DNA of 64,000 nt. Origin: Flavobacterium sandaracinum (GTDB lineage Bacteria; Bacteroidota; Bacteroidia; Flavobacteriales; Flavobacteriaceae). This document shows, piece after piece, positions 51,077 through 60,839 of the stretch. Under the pieces are notes generated by a model that was not told the DNA's origin, made no database searches, and saw only the letters and a list, made by a program, of their open reading frames with translations. The stretch is from positions 248,001-312,000 of the forward strand of contig NZ_SMFN01000001.1 of the NCBI RefSeq assembly GCF_004349135.1, given 5' to 3'. The stretch's first letter is position 1; the number at the start of each line of letters is the position of its first letter. The position numbers were made by a program, and so were the translations under genes.

Positions 51077-52108
51077 TTGACTAAAACCAACCGAAATACA
51101 GTACTTTTTATATTCCTAGCTATCGGAATGTTTTTTTTGTTCCTAATCAACATCAGTTTAGGATCCGTTTCTATTCCTATAAAAGAAGTTTTTAATAGCT
51201 TAACGGGGCAAAGTGCCAGCAAAGAAACCTGGGAATATATCATTATCAATTATCGTTTACCCAAAGCTATTGCTGCCATTCTTGTTGGGATGGGATTATC
51301 CATTAGCGGTTTATTAATGCAAACTTTGTTTAGAAATCCGCTGGCTGGACCTTACGTTCTGGGATTGAGTTCCGGTGCTAGTTTAGGTGTTGCTACAGTC
51401 ATTTTGGGCGCCACCCTTTTACCTCCATTTGTAGCTACACTTTTAGTATCATCGTATGGAATTGTATTGGCTTCTAGTCTGGGTAGTTTCACTGTTTTAC
51501 TGGCAGTATTGGCTGTTTCTCATCGCTTACGGGATACGATGGCGATCTTAATTGTAGGACTGATGTTTGGGAGTTTAACCAGCGCCATTGTTGGAACTTT
51601 AACCTATTTTAGTACTGCTGAACAATTACAAAAATTTACTTTTTGGTCCTTGGGAAATCTAGGCAATTTATCTTGGACTTCCATTTCTCTTTTATCAATT
51701 TGTGTTGTAGTTGGTCTACTTTTAAGTTTGTTCAGTATTAAACCACTAAATTCATTACTTCTAGGAGAAAATTATGCCCGAAGCTTGGGTTTAAATTATA
51801 AAAGATCACGTCTGATTATCATTTTTGCCACCAGTATTTTAGCAGGAAGCATCACCGCTTTTGCTGGTCCAATAGCCTTTATTGGATTAGCGGTACCTCA
51901 TATAGCAAAGCTGGTTTTTCAAACGAGTAATCACACGATTTTATTCTGGAGTACCATACTTTTCGGGGCAGTTATCATGCTTATTTGCGACAGTATTTCG
52001 CAACTTCCAGGCAGCGATTTCACGTTGCCAATCAATGCTGTAACTTCTATTTTCGGTGCTCCAATTGTGATTTGGTTACTAATTAGGAAACGAAAAATGA
52101 TGGGATAA
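51077..52108 (+). CDS. btuC: ABC transporter permease, BtuC/FecCD type, TTG start
   Basis: A 343-residue polytopic protein of ten or so helices (NTVLFIFLAIGMFFLFLINI, PKAIAAILVGMGLSISGLLM, VLGLSSGASLGVATVILGAT). The conserved interaction segment for the ATPase is ARSLGLNYKRSRLI, and the end AGPIAFIGLAVPHIAKLVF, LPGSDFTLPINAVTSIFGAP. The start is a TTG at 51077, 1 base after btuF; the nearest ATG (51128) would cut off the first helix. It ends with an ATG overlap to btuD. Confidence 0.93.
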   Translation: MTKTNRNTVLFIFLAIGMFFLFLINISLGSVSIPIKEVFNSLTGQSASKETWEYIIINYRLPKAIAAILVGMGLSISGLLMQTLFRNPLAGPYVLGLSSGASLGVATVILGATLLPPFVATLLVSSYGIVLASSLGSFTVLLAVLAVSHRLRDTMAILIVGLMFGSLTSAIVGTLTYFSTAEQLQKFTFWSLGNLGNLSWTSISLLSICVVVGLLLSLFSIKPLNSLLLGENYARSLGLNYKRSRLIIIFATSILAGSITAFAGPIAFIGLAVPHIAKLVFQTSNHTILFWSTILFGAVIMLICDSISQLPGSDFTLPINAVTSIFGAPIVIWLLIRKRKMMG

Positions 52109-52890
52109 TGGGAAATAAAATCATCTTACAGGCTACACAAATCAGCATTGGTTATACTGATAAAAAAAGAAATACCATTATTTCATCAGGTATTGATTTG
52201 TCTTTAGAAAAAGGAAAACTTATTGCTTTGATTGGTGCCAATGGTATTGGGAAATCGACACTTTTGCGAACAATAACAGGCATTCAAAAAACAATTTCAG
52301 GAACTGTTTTACTCAATGGTCAAAACATTCATGAAATAGACGCTTTGACCTTGGCACAAAATCTAAGTGTGGTTCTGACCGAAAAATTGCCTCCAAGCAA
52401 CTTGACTGTTTTTGAACTCATTGCGTTGGGAAGGCAACCCTACACAAATTGGATAGGAAAATTAACTGCTGCTGATATCGTAAAAGTAAATGAAGCGATG
52501 GAATTGACACAAATCAGTCATCTAGCTACCAAAAAGCATTACGAAATCAGCGACGGACAATTACAAAAAGTATTGGTTGCACGAGCTTTAGCTCAAGATA
52601 CACCACTTATTATTCTTGATGAACCCACAACCCATTTAGATTTATTGCACAAAGTTTCTCTCTTTAAATTGCTAAAAAAACTCACCGCCGAAACGGACAA
52701 ATGCATACTTTTTTCTACCCACGATATTGATATGGCGATACAATTGAGTGACGAAATGATCATCATGACTCCTGAAACTGTTCAACAAGATCAACCCTGT
52801 AATTTTATTTCTAAAGGAAGTTTCAATACGCTTTTCAAAGATGAACATATCATTTTTGATGCGTCCAAAGGTAAATTTGTAATTTCTTAA
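52108..52890 (+). CDS. btuD: ABC transporter ATP-binding protein, BtuD/FecE type
   Basis: A 260-residue ATPase: Walker A (LIGANGIGKSTLLRTITG), Q-loop, signature ISDGQLQKVLVARAL (usual LSGGQ replaced by ISDGQ), Walker B (PLIILDEPTTHLDLL), switch His (ILFSTHDIDMAIQ). It drives import with BtuC. The signature variant is seen in this family. The start overlaps the btuC stop by 1 base, and the 3' end overlaps the convergent trmL gene by 4 bases. Confidence 0.95.
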   Translation: MGNKIILQATQISIGYTDKKRNTIISSGIDLSLEKGKLIALIGANGIGKSTLLRTITGIQKTISGTVLLNGQNIHEIDALTLAQNLSVVLTEKLPPSNLTVFELIALGRQPYTNWIGKLTAADIVKVNEAMELTQISHLATKKHYEISDGQLQKVLVARALAQDTPLIILDEPTTHLDLLHKVSLFKLLKKLTAETDKCILFSTHDIDMAIQLSDEMIIMTPETVQQDQPCNFISKGSFNTLFKDEHIIFDASKGKFVIS

Positions 52891-53342
52891 AGCTTTAATG
52901 CTAGTTGTCGTTTTGCTTCCCCAATGACAAACGCCACCGAATTAGCAATATTAAAACTTCGAATCAACGGTGACATGGGAATTGTCAGATGATTTTCGAA
53001 TTGGTTCAAAACTGCTTCGCTCAATCCTTTACTTTCTTTTCCAAAAACCAACCAGTCACCATCCTGAAAATCAGTCTCTAAATACGACTTTTTGGCATGA
53101 GAACTCATCAGGAAAACTCGCGATAAATCGGGAATTTGAGCTTTCCATTCGGCTACATTTTGATATTCAGTCACCTCAAGATGCACCCAATAATCCAATC
53201 CAGAACGTTTTAGGTTTTTGTCATTTATAACAAATCCAAAAGGATGAATTAAGTGCAAACGGCTTTCGGTACCCACGCACAATCGACCAATATTTCCGGT
53301 GTTGTTTGGGATTTCAGGTTCTACTAAAACGATGTTTAACAT
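52887..53342 (-). CDS. trmL: tRNA (cytidine/uridine-2'-O-)-methyltransferase TrmL
   Basis: A SPOUT methyltransferase that methylates the wobble base of tRNA-Leu. The protein has 151 residues, the usual short single-domain form: LVEPEIPNNTGNIGRLCVGT at the N-terminus, LVFGKESKGLSEAVLNQFEN (SAM knot) and PLIRSFNIANSVAFVIGEAK near the end. Cytoplasmic. It ends in a 4-base overlap with btuD, and it follows the rluE-like gene by 23 bases on the same strand. Confidence 0.96.
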   Translation of the reverse strand: MLNIVLVEPEIPNNTGNIGRLCVGTESRLHLIHPFGFVINDKNLKRSGLDYWVHLEVTEYQNVAEWKAQIPDLSRVFLMSSHAKKSYLETDFQDGDWLVFGKESKGLSEAVLNQFENHLTIPMSPLIRSFNIANSVAFVIGEAKRQLALKL

Positions 53343-53365
53343 TGCAATTATTGTTATTTTTATTA

Positions 53366-53950
53366 TTATTTTTCATTCGAATCGACTGCAAAATCAGGCA
53401 CTTCCAAAACTTCTCCTGCCGGTAAATCATTGAGATGTACGTTACCTATTCGAACACGAACCAATCGCAATGTTGGGAAACCAACAGCGGCAGTCATTTT
53501 ACGAACTTGGCGAAACTTCCCTTCATTCACAATTATCGAAGCCCAAGAAGTTGGACCGTGACGTTCATCGCGAATTTTTTTTCCTCTAGTACCAAAAGCA
53601 GGAATTTCATTGATCAAAAAAGCGGTACACGGTTTGGTGACGTATTTAGTTCCATTGAAACCTATTTCAACCCCTTTTTGTAATTGCTCGATGGCTTCTT
53701 GATGAATAATGCCATCAACTTGGACATAATATTCTTTATCGACTTTTTTACTTCGAATGATTTCGCTCATCATACCATCCGTTGTCAGCAATAATAATCC
53801 TTCGGAATCTTCGTCAAGACGACCAATTGCCATCGTACCTTTTGGAAAATCATACAATTCTCCTAGCAGTTTCTTTTTTCTTTTTAACTCGTAAATAAAC
53901 TGACTCAAATAGCCGTAAGGTTTGTGAATAATGAAATGCGAATGAGACAT
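53366..53950 (-). CDS. rluE: 23S rRNA pseudouridine synthase, RluE type
   Basis: A 194-residue protein of the RsuA/RluB/E/F group. The catalytic Asp lies in AIGRLDEDSEGLLLLTTDG. HFIIHKPYGYLSQF and VNEGKFRQVRKMTAAVGFPT, then LRLVRVRIGNVHLNDLPAGE, are diagnostic. There is no S4 domain, which fits RluE (modifies U2457 in E. coli). Likely co-transcribed with trmL, so both are RNA-modifying enzymes of the translation apparatus. Confidence 0.93.
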   Translation of the reverse strand: MSHSHFIIHKPYGYLSQFIYELKRKKKLLGELYDFPKGTMAIGRLDEDSEGLLLLTTDGMMSEIIRSKKVDKEYYVQVDGIIHQEAIEQLQKGVEIGFNGTKYVTKPCTAFLINEIPAFGTRGKKIRDERHGPTSWASIIVNEGKFRQVRKMTAAVGFPTLRLVRVRIGNVHLNDLPAGEVLEVPDFAVDSNEK

Positions 53951-54117
53951 TGAATTGAATTAATTGTGCGCGCAAAGATAGTTTTGTTTTTGTTGGATTT
54001 AAAAGTGACGGACTACATTTATTGCGGTAAACCAAAAGCAATGTTAAATAGTTCATACATCTAAAATTAATAACGTAATATTATAAAAAGTAAGACTAAC
54101 AATTAAACAGCAAGATC

Positions 54118-54483
54118 ATGGAAAATAATGATTTAGGTTCAAAAAAGACCAATAATAAACAAAATACAAACGAAGGATTTAGCGGTGAGAACCTGACCAA
54201 AAATAAAAATCCGGACTCAACCCATTTAAAAAAAGAGGTTGAAACTGACAACCATGGAAATCAAAAAATTGTTGAAAGAGCAAGAGATATAGACGGAACT
54301 GTAGCACAAAACGATGCCGACACCTCTGATAATTTAAAATCAGATGTAGAGCAAGTTCCTGAAGAACAAGCAAAAAAAATGGTAGAAAATAAAGATCATA
54401 ATTCGGATATTATTCCAAATCGCTATCCTAACGAACATCCTGACAATAAGGAAGACCGAGGAAATATTAAACTGGATAAGTAA
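54118..54483 (+). CDS. Hydrophilic, disordered protein, 121 aa
   Basis: An Asn/Lys/Asp/Glu-rich protein with no hydrophobic core (MENNDLGSKKTNNKQNTNEG ... NRYPNEHPDNKEDRGNIKLD), probably natively unfolded. Similar flavobacterial proteins are found near stress genes, but I cannot name a family. No signal peptide. It stands alone, with a strong terminator. Confidence 0.65.
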   Translation: MENNDLGSKKTNNKQNTNEGFSGENLTKNKNPDSTHLKKEVETDNHGNQKIVERARDIDGTVAQNDADTSDNLKSDVEQVPEEQAKKMVENKDHNSDIIPNRYPNEHPDNKEDRGNIKLDK

Positions 54484-54499
54484 CAATTAATTTAGTTTG

Positions 54500-54540
54500 A
54501 AAAAGACCAATACGAGTTAAATGCGTATTGGTCTTTTTTG
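54500..54540 (+). terminator. Terminator after the 121-aa gene
   Basis: AAAAAGACCAATACG, loop AGTTAAATG, CGTATTGGTCTTTTT, T-run: a 15-bp stem. Confidence 0.92.
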
Positions 54541-54694
54541 TTGTTTATTTTTAAAATTTGGAACGAAAATTAAATATTAGTAAATGAAACTTAAATCTGA
54601 AAATGTTTTCGTTTACAATCTAAAATAGCTCAATTTATAATATTCTCTTAACGTTGGAAATATTATTTTTGCTGCTTAATTCAATTGTAAACCT

Positions 54695-57600
54695 ATGAAA
54701 CACAATTACCATTTACGCCATTTAATGGCTTTTTTAAGTTTTTTTTATTGTCTATCAACAACCGTTTTTGCCCAAGGAACGGCACCCATAGCGCAAGAGT
54801 TGCCATTTGCTCAAAATTTCACCGCTCTTGATGCAGCATCTACCACTTATCCCGCAGGGTTTCAGGGCTGGACCGCCAGCACAGCTCCGGGAAGTTCATT
54901 CAATACAACAGCTACATTAGTTGCAGATAGGGCCTTAGTTGCCAGTAGTACAGCTGCTACCAGCAGTGGAAATTTCCATAATTACAATGGAAAAATTGGA
55001 TTTTTAAACACCGGTTCCTTAGATTTAACAATTGGGTTTGCATTCAAAACACTTGGTAAATCCGGAATTGCAGTAGAATATGATGCGATGGTGATTCGGA
55101 ATCCTTATAACGGAGGTACAAATAGCCGTATAAACGAATTAGTACTGCAATATCGGGTTGGCACAGCCGATGCTTTTATTACTTTATTACCAACGGTCTA
55201 TGCCAGCGGAACAACAGGACAAACTTCGGGTACAACAGGACAAAACATTCAAAAAATAAAAGTTGTTCTGCCGACGGAATGTGATAATAAAGAAGTAGTT
55301 CAGATCCGATGGATTTCAAGACAAGTTTCAGGTGGTGGTTCACGTCCCTCCTTTGCCGTTGACAACATCAGCGTGAATAATGATGTTACACCTCCTGTAA
55401 ATGGGGATGGTTTTCCAAAAATCAGCAACATCTTGTCAGATGGATTTGATTTTTCATCTCAATTAGACGAAGCTGGTAAAACCTATTTTGTGGTATTACC
55501 AACAGCAAGTGCAACTCCAAGCACAGCTCAAATAAAAGCAGGAACAAATGCTACTGATACAGCGGCTTTACAAGCAGGTATAATCGAAATCGCAGAACCT
55601 AATGCTCCGTCTGTAAAAAACATTACGGGACTAACCTTAGCAACTGCTTATGTGGTATATTCTGTATCCGAAGATGCAACCGGCAACACCCAATCGGAAA
55701 GCAATAAACTGGAAATAACAACTTCCAGCACTGTAGTCCCTTCCTTATTAACTACTAAAACTGCTTTAGATTTTAGTTTTGTAGAGCAAAATTTTAGTTC
55801 CACACCATTAAATTACCAGATTAACGCTCAAAACCTTACTGGAGCGGTAACCTTGACTGCAACCGGAAACTTTACAATCTCGAAGAATGAAACTACTGAT
55901 TTCCAAACCACATTGGTTTTCCTATCAGAAGATTTCAATATGGGAAGTACACCTTTAGTTTATGTCAAATTTACACCTACTGCAACCGGCCTTTTTTCAG
56001 GACAAATCACTCATGAAACAAACGGAGCTTCTACTAAAACGGTGGCGGTATCAGGAACAGGAATTAATCCTTACATCCAAGATTTTAATGATGCAAATGT
56101 TCTAACAAACAGCGGTTGGACGGAATATAGCGTAGCGGGTGACAAGATTAAGTGGGTAAGCACCACGACACGTTTTAACAGTTCACCTGCAGCAGTTCAA
56201 ATAAATGGATATTCTGAAACAGGAGCCAGCAAAGATTGGTTAATTTCTCCTAATTTACGTTTGAATACATTTGACAAATTCCCTTTGTTGTCTTTCTATT
56301 CTCGCAAATTTTTCTCTGGAACACCACTTAAACTAATGATTTCTTTAGATTATGATGGTAAAAGCAACCCAGAAACAGCAACTTGGACTCCTTTAGAAGG
56401 CGATTTTCCTACCACTACAGGAACTTTTAAACAGTCGCAATACATCAACTTGGAAGCTTATAAATCTGATCATACTTTTATAGCTTGGGTTTACGAAACT
56501 ACAAATTCTGGTGGAACGGATACTGCTGAGTGGACCCTTGATGATGTAAAAATCGCTAACGAAACAGCATTTCTAGCCTCAAATCCTACTTTGAATTTTG
56601 GAGAAGTAGCGCCAAATACAGCGTCAACAAGCCAGTCTTTTATTTTCATGGCAGGCGGTTACGGCGATATCACTGTAACGGCTCCTGCTGACTACCAATT
56701 ATCTGTTGACAACAGTAATTTTCAATCTAATTTAGTGATTTCAGCTACTGATGGAGTTGCAGGTAAAATAATTTATGCTCGTTTTTTCCCTTCTTCCAAA
56801 GCATTGAGTATTTCGGGTCCTTTGACAGTTGTTGGAACCGGATTGAACCAAGAAATAGGCTTTTTAAATGGATCTTCCTTACCTAAAACAGAAACCTTTG
56901 ATATTGTAACCTACAACTTAGAATTTTTTGGAAGCAATGTAATCGGTTCAACAGGAACTGAGTTTGGTCCAATAGACGACGCATTGCAAATTGAAAATGT
57001 TGCCAAAGTAATGAATACACTAAACGCGGATGTCTATTCCGTTCAAGAGGTTTCTGACGATGCTGCTTTAGATGCATTAATTCAAAAAATAAGTATCAAC
57101 GGAAAAACTTTTGACAAAGTAATTTCTCCGGCTTGGTCCTACTCTTTCAATGCACCTGAAGCGGATTTCCCTGCTCAAAAATTAGTAGTACTTTATAACA
57201 CCCAAACCACTACAGTAAAAAAGAGTCGCGTAATGTTTAGTAAACTATATAATGACATTCGTGCAGGAAATACAACTTTACCCAATTACCCGGGCGGAAA
57301 TAGCACTAGCTTTTACTCCTCTGGACGCTTACCACAAATGGTTGAAATTGAAACGAATATCGGCGGTGTAAAAAAAGATGTAAAAATCATTAATATTCAC
57401 GCCAGAGCAAATAGTGGCAGTGATATCGCAAGATACAACATGAGAAAATATGATGTTGAACTTTTGAAAGACAGTTTAGATGTCAATTACCCAGATGCCA
57501 ATTTGATAATTTTAGGAGATTATAATGATGATGTCGATGAGTCCGTTATTGCAGGAAACCCTTCATCCTACCAGAAAATGGTGGAAGACAATGTACGCTA

Positions 57601-58108
57601 CAATCCTTTAACTCTAGAAATTAGCAAAGCAGGAGCTTTTACTTACCTGTCCTCAGGTGGTTTCTTAGATCATATTATCATATCAAATGAATTAACTAAG
57701 GATTATGTACCCAATTCTACTTTCGTTTACGACCCTCGACTGGAGGTAGCAAATTATGTCAATACTACTTCTGATCATGCTCCAGTTATCGCACGTTTTG
57801 AATTAAAAACAGATACAACTTTAGCTATCAATGACTTAATAGCAACAAAAGGATTGTCTGTAATGGCCTATCCTAATCCCGCTTCAGAATCATTCAATAT
57901 TGTTATTAATTCAGAAAACGGACAAGACTTAAGTTTAAATATTTATGATATTCTTGGAAGAGCAATGGGAGCTCCAACGCAATTAAAAGGCTCAATTGGT
58001 GAAAACACTACAAAAATAAATAGTACTAAATTACCTGTTGGGATTTATATATATACCCTTTCCAATGGAAACAAGGTTGTATTTAAAGGAAAAATACTAA
58101 AAAAATAG
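54695..58108 (+). CDS. Large T9SS-exported EEP-domain protein, 1137 aa
   Basis: A signal peptide (FLSFFYCLSTTVFAQ), then a jelly-roll adhesion-like region (LPFAQNFTALDAASTTYPAG) and a second one (FNDANVLTNSGWTEYS ... WTLDDVKIANE). Ig-like parts lie between. From about residue 730 there is an endonuclease/exonuclease/phosphatase domain: DIVTYNLEFFGS, VYSVQEVSDD, INIHARANSGSD, LIILGDYNDDVDES, TTSDHAPVIARF. The end is a type A T9SS sorting domain (MAYPNPASESFNIVI ... KVVFKGKILKK). So the protein crosses the outer membrane and is surface-bound or released. The substrate is probably DNA or another phosphodiester. A single gene. Confidence 0.93.
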   Translation: MKHNYHLRHLMAFLSFFYCLSTTVFAQGTAPIAQELPFAQNFTALDAASTTYPAGFQGWTASTAPGSSFNTTATLVADRALVASSTAATSSGNFHNYNGKIGFLNTGSLDLTIGFAFKTLGKSGIAVEYDAMVIRNPYNGGTNSRINELVLQYRVGTADAFITLLPTVYASGTTGQTSGTTGQNIQKIKVVLPTECDNKEVVQIRWISRQVSGGGSRPSFAVDNISVNNDVTPPVNGDGFPKISNILSDGFDFSSQLDEAGKTYFVVLPTASATPSTAQIKAGTNATDTAALQAGIIEIAEPNAPSVKNITGLTLATAYVVYSVSEDATGNTQSESNKLEITTSSTVVPSLLTTKTALDFSFVEQNFSSTPLNYQINAQNLTGAVTLTATGNFTISKNETTDFQTTLVFLSEDFNMGSTPLVYVKFTPTATGLFSGQITHETNGASTKTVAVSGTGINPYIQDFNDANVLTNSGWTEYSVAGDKIKWVSTTTRFNSSPAAVQINGYSETGASKDWLISPNLRLNTFDKFPLLSFYSRKFFSGTPLKLMISLDYDGKSNPETATWTPLEGDFPTTTGTFKQSQYINLEAYKSDHTFIAWVYETTNSGGTDTAEWTLDDVKIANETAFLASNPTLNFGEVAPNTASTSQSFIFMAGGYGDITVTAPADYQLSVDNSNFQSNLVISATDGVAGKIIYARFFPSSKALSISGPLTVVGTGLNQEIGFLNGSSLPKTETFDIVTYNLEFFGSNVIGSTGTEFGPIDDALQIENVAKVMNTLNADVYSVQEVSDDAALDALIQKISINGKTFDKVISPAWSYSFNAPEADFPAQKLVVLYNTQTTTVKKSRVMFSKLYNDIRAGNTTLPNYPGGNSTSFYSSGRLPQMVEIETNIGGVKKDVKIINIHARANSGSDIARYNMRKYDVELLKDSLDVNYPDANLIILGDYNDDVDESVIAGNPSSYQKMVEDNVRYNPLTLEISKAGAFTYLSSGGFLDHIIISNELTKDYVPNSTFVYDPRLEVANYVNTTSDHAPVIARFELKTDTTLAINDLIATKGLSVMAYPNPASESFNIVINSENGQDLSLNIYDILGRAMGAPTQLKGSIGENTTKINSTKLPVGIYIYTLSNGNKVVFKGKILKK

Positions 58109-58127
58109 AATCCCTTTTTTACATTTC

Positions 58128-58165
58128 AAAAGCCAGATTTCTTCATTGAAATCTGGCTTTTTTTT
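58128..58165 (+). terminator. Terminator after the large T9SS protein
   Basis: AAAAGCCAGATTTC, loop TTCATT, GAAATCTGGCTTTT and T-run: a 14-bp stem 20 bases after the stop. Confidence 0.92.
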
Positions 58166-58371
58166 CTAAAATAGTGTAAGATAACTCCCTGCTGAAATAA
58201 AAAAACTACTAGATCGCTATCAAAAAAGGAGATAATTACATATAAAACTACCCTAGAGAATCCTATTTTTTCCAAATATATAGCCTTCAAAAACTTACTC
58301 TACTATTTTGATTTCTCAAAAGAAACTAGCAAACTTTTGTTTATTTTTACAACCTTACAAAACGAAATTTT

Positions 58372-59742
58372 ATGTCAAATATGCTTCCCTTTTTACTGAT
58401 TTTCATCGTTGCTCTTGGTATTGGAGTTTTTATTGGGAAACTTCTATTTGCAACCCGATTCCAGTTGGAAAAAAGTAATTTGGAAGAAAAATTAATCGCT
58501 TTAAACTCTCAATTCAACCAACAGAAAGAGCAACTAGTGATTGATAAAATCGGTTTTGAAAAACAATTAGAAGCCCAAATCGTTGCTAAAGAACGTATCC
58601 GAACTGAAAAAGACAGTTTAGCAATTCAACTTAGTAAAAAAGAAGTAGATTTCGAAAATCTCTGGGAGCGCAACAAAGAACAAAAAGAAGAAGTCGAAAA
58701 ACTACAGGAAAAATTCACCATTGAATTTGAGAATTTAGCCAATAAAATATTGGAGGAAAAATCGAATAAATTTACCGAACAGAACAAAGAAAACATGAAA
58801 AATATCTTGACGCCATTACAAGATAAAATTCAATTATTTGAAAAAAAGGTAGAAGATACTCACAAAGAAAGCATTGATTATCATGCGGCTTTACGCCAAC
58901 AAATTCTGGGTTTACAAGAAATGAATATCCAAATGAGTAAGGAAACCATCAACTTGACCAAAGCACTCAAAGGCGACAGTAAGATGCAGGGAAATTGGGG
59001 CGAATTAGTTTTAGAACGCGTTTTAGAGAAATCAGGATTGGAAAAAGGCCGTGAATACGAAGTGCAACAAGCCTTCACAACAGAAGAAGGAAATCGCGTA
59101 TTTCCGGATGTTGTCATTAATCTGCCGGATGGCAAAAAGATGATTGTCGATTCAAAAGTTTCTTTGACCGCTTATGAAAAATACATCAATGAAGAAGATG
59201 ATACTTTGAAAATTAGCTATTTGAAAGAACATGTCAATTCCATCAAACGCCATGTTGAGCAATTAGGAAATAAAAATTATCATGATTTGTACCAAATAGA
59301 AAGTCCAGATTTTGTATTGTTATTCATCCCTATTGAGCCCGCATTTGCCATGGCGCTGAATGAAGATACCAGTTTGTACAATAAAGCATTCGAAAAAAAT
59401 ATTGTTATTGTAACTCCCGCCACATTATTAGCTACCTTACGAACGATTGATAGCATGTGGACCAATCAAAAACAGCAGGAAAACGCATTAGAAATAGCAC
59501 GTCAAGCAGGAGCATTATATGATAAATTTGAAGGCTTTGTAAGTGACTTGATCAAAATTGGAAAAAAAATAGACGAGAGTAAAACAGAATACGGTAATGC
59601 GATGAATAAACTTGTGGAAGGAAAAGGGAACCTAATTGTAAGTGTAGAAAAATTAAAAAAAATGGGAGCAAAAGCAAAGAAAGCACTTCCTGAAAACATG
59701 TTAAACCTGGCCGATAAAGACGAAAATCAATTATTAAATTAA
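58372..59742 (+). CDS. rmuC: DNA recombination protein RmuC
   Basis: A 456-residue protein with one N-terminal membrane helix (LPFLLIFIVALGIGVFIGKL), a long coiled coil (LEEKLIALNSQFNQQKEQLV onward to about residue 200) and the RmuC nuclease-like domain (GDSKMQGNWGELVLERVLEK, VFPDVVINLPDGKKMIVDSK, DFVLLFIPIEPAFAMAL). It restricts rearrangements at inverted repeats in E. coli. It is the first gene of a three-gene unit: the next gene starts 6 bases after its stop. Confidence 0.95.
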   Translation: MSNMLPFLLIFIVALGIGVFIGKLLFATRFQLEKSNLEEKLIALNSQFNQQKEQLVIDKIGFEKQLEAQIVAKERIRTEKDSLAIQLSKKEVDFENLWERNKEQKEEVEKLQEKFTIEFENLANKILEEKSNKFTEQNKENMKNILTPLQDKIQLFEKKVEDTHKESIDYHAALRQQILGLQEMNIQMSKETINLTKALKGDSKMQGNWGELVLERVLEKSGLEKGREYEVQQAFTTEEGNRVFPDVVINLPDGKKMIVDSKVSLTAYEKYINEEDDTLKISYLKEHVNSIKRHVEQLGNKNYHDLYQIESPDFVLLFIPIEPAFAMALNEDTSLYNKAFEKNIVIVTPATLLATLRTIDSMWTNQKQQENALEIARQAGALYDKFEGFVSDLIKIGKKIDESKTEYGNAMNKLVEGKGNLIVSVEKLKKMGAKAKKALPENMLNLADKDENQLLN

Positions 59743-59748
59743 TAAAAA

Positions 59749-60114
59749 ATGAGAAAATTTTTAATGGTTACCATTGCAATAGTAGTACTGTTTATTGTAG
59801 GTTATTTTACTTTTTTATACAACGCGACCTACAGTGAGGGCTTTCGTTCAGGCGAATTAATCAAGGTCAGCAACAAGGGAGTCGCTTTCAAAACGTGGGA
59901 AGGAGAAATTAGTCAAGGAATTTCCGGAGCACAAATATTTTCTTTTTCAGTAATGGATAGCGAAGAAAAAGTAATTTTAGATTTAAAAGAAATAGAAGGT
60001 CAATATGTTCAAGTAAAATATGTTGAACGGTACCGAACCTTTCCCTGGTGGGGCGACAGCCGTTATTTTATTACTGATGTCAAAAAAGTAAATTCACCCT
60101 TTAAAATAAAATAA
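59749..60114 (+). CDS. Hypothetical membrane-anchored protein, 121 aa
   Basis: One N-terminal membrane helix (FLMVTIAIVVLFIVGYFTFL) and a small beta-rich domain (GELIKVSNKGVAFKTWEGEI, GQYVQVKYVERYRTFPWWGD). Related flavobacterial proteins are sometimes labelled 6-phosphogluconate dehydrogenase, which is clearly wrong for a 121-residue membrane protein. Function unknown. It lies between rmuC and the thioesterase with 6 and 0 base gaps, so one operon. Confidence 0.8.
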   Translation: MRKFLMVTIAIVVLFIVGYFTFLYNATYSEGFRSGELIKVSNKGVAFKTWEGEISQGISGAQIFSFSVMDSEEKVILDLKEIEGQYVQVKYVERYRTFPWWGDSRYFITDVKKVNSPFKIK

Positions 60115-60660
60115 ATGAATCGCACCTTTAAAACTGTAGCGTCCTCGGATATTAGTATCTCCGAATTAATGTTGCCTTCCAACACAAATTTTAGCGGTAA
60201 AATTCATGGGGGATACATCTTATCCTTACTAGATCAAATTGCGTTTGCTTGTGCCTCAAAATTTTCCGGTAATTATTGTGTAACTGCCTCTGTAGACACC
60301 GTAAATTTCTTAAAACCTATTGAAGTAGGGGAATTAGTAACGATGAAAGCCAGCGTGAACTTTGTAGGAAACAGTTCTATGATTGTAGGTATTAGAGTGG
60401 AAGCAGAAAATATTCAGACTGGAAAAATCAAACATTGCAACTCTTCCTATTTTACGATGGTCGCCAAAAATAGCGAAGGTAAAAGCACACTAGTTCCTGG
60501 TTTAATTCTTTCTAATATGAAAGATGTACGCCGTTATTTCAACTGTATCAAACAAGTTTCCTTGAAAAAGGAACAAAATATTCACGAAGAAGTATTTGAT
60601 TACACTTCGGAAGAATCATTGGAAAGTTTAAAAAAATATAATGTAAAGTTAGAACTATAA
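60115..60660 (+). CDS. Acyl-CoA thioesterase, hotdog fold (YciA type)
   Basis: A 181-residue protein with the hotdog motif NFSGKIHGGYILSLLDQIAF (acidic catalytic residue in the LLDQIAF helix), VTASVDTVNFLKPIEVGELV and VGNSSMIVGIRVEAENIQT. It hydrolyses acyl-CoA esters. The C-terminus has an extension (RYFNCIKQVSLKKEQNIHEE). The start is directly behind the stop of the membrane protein; last gene of the rmuC operon. Confidence 0.93.
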   Translation: MNRTFKTVASSDISISELMLPSNTNFSGKIHGGYILSLLDQIAFACASKFSGNYCVTASVDTVNFLKPIEVGELVTMKASVNFVGNSSMIVGIRVEAENIQTGKIKHCNSSYFTMVAKNSEGKSTLVPGLILSNMKDVRRYFNCIKQVSLKKEQNIHEEVFDYTSEESLESLKKYNVKLEL

Positions 60661-60839
60661 ATGCAACGAAATTTCTAAATAGAGAAAAGTAGACCTTTAA
60701 TTTTATCACTATTATTTCATAGCAATTTCTGATAAAAAGTCATCAAAAATTAACTAATGCCCAAGATTTTTAATTGAGTAACTGCTTTTATTTCAACAAT
60801 TTATTTTGTAACTTTAAGTAATTTAATTCATAAAACGTT

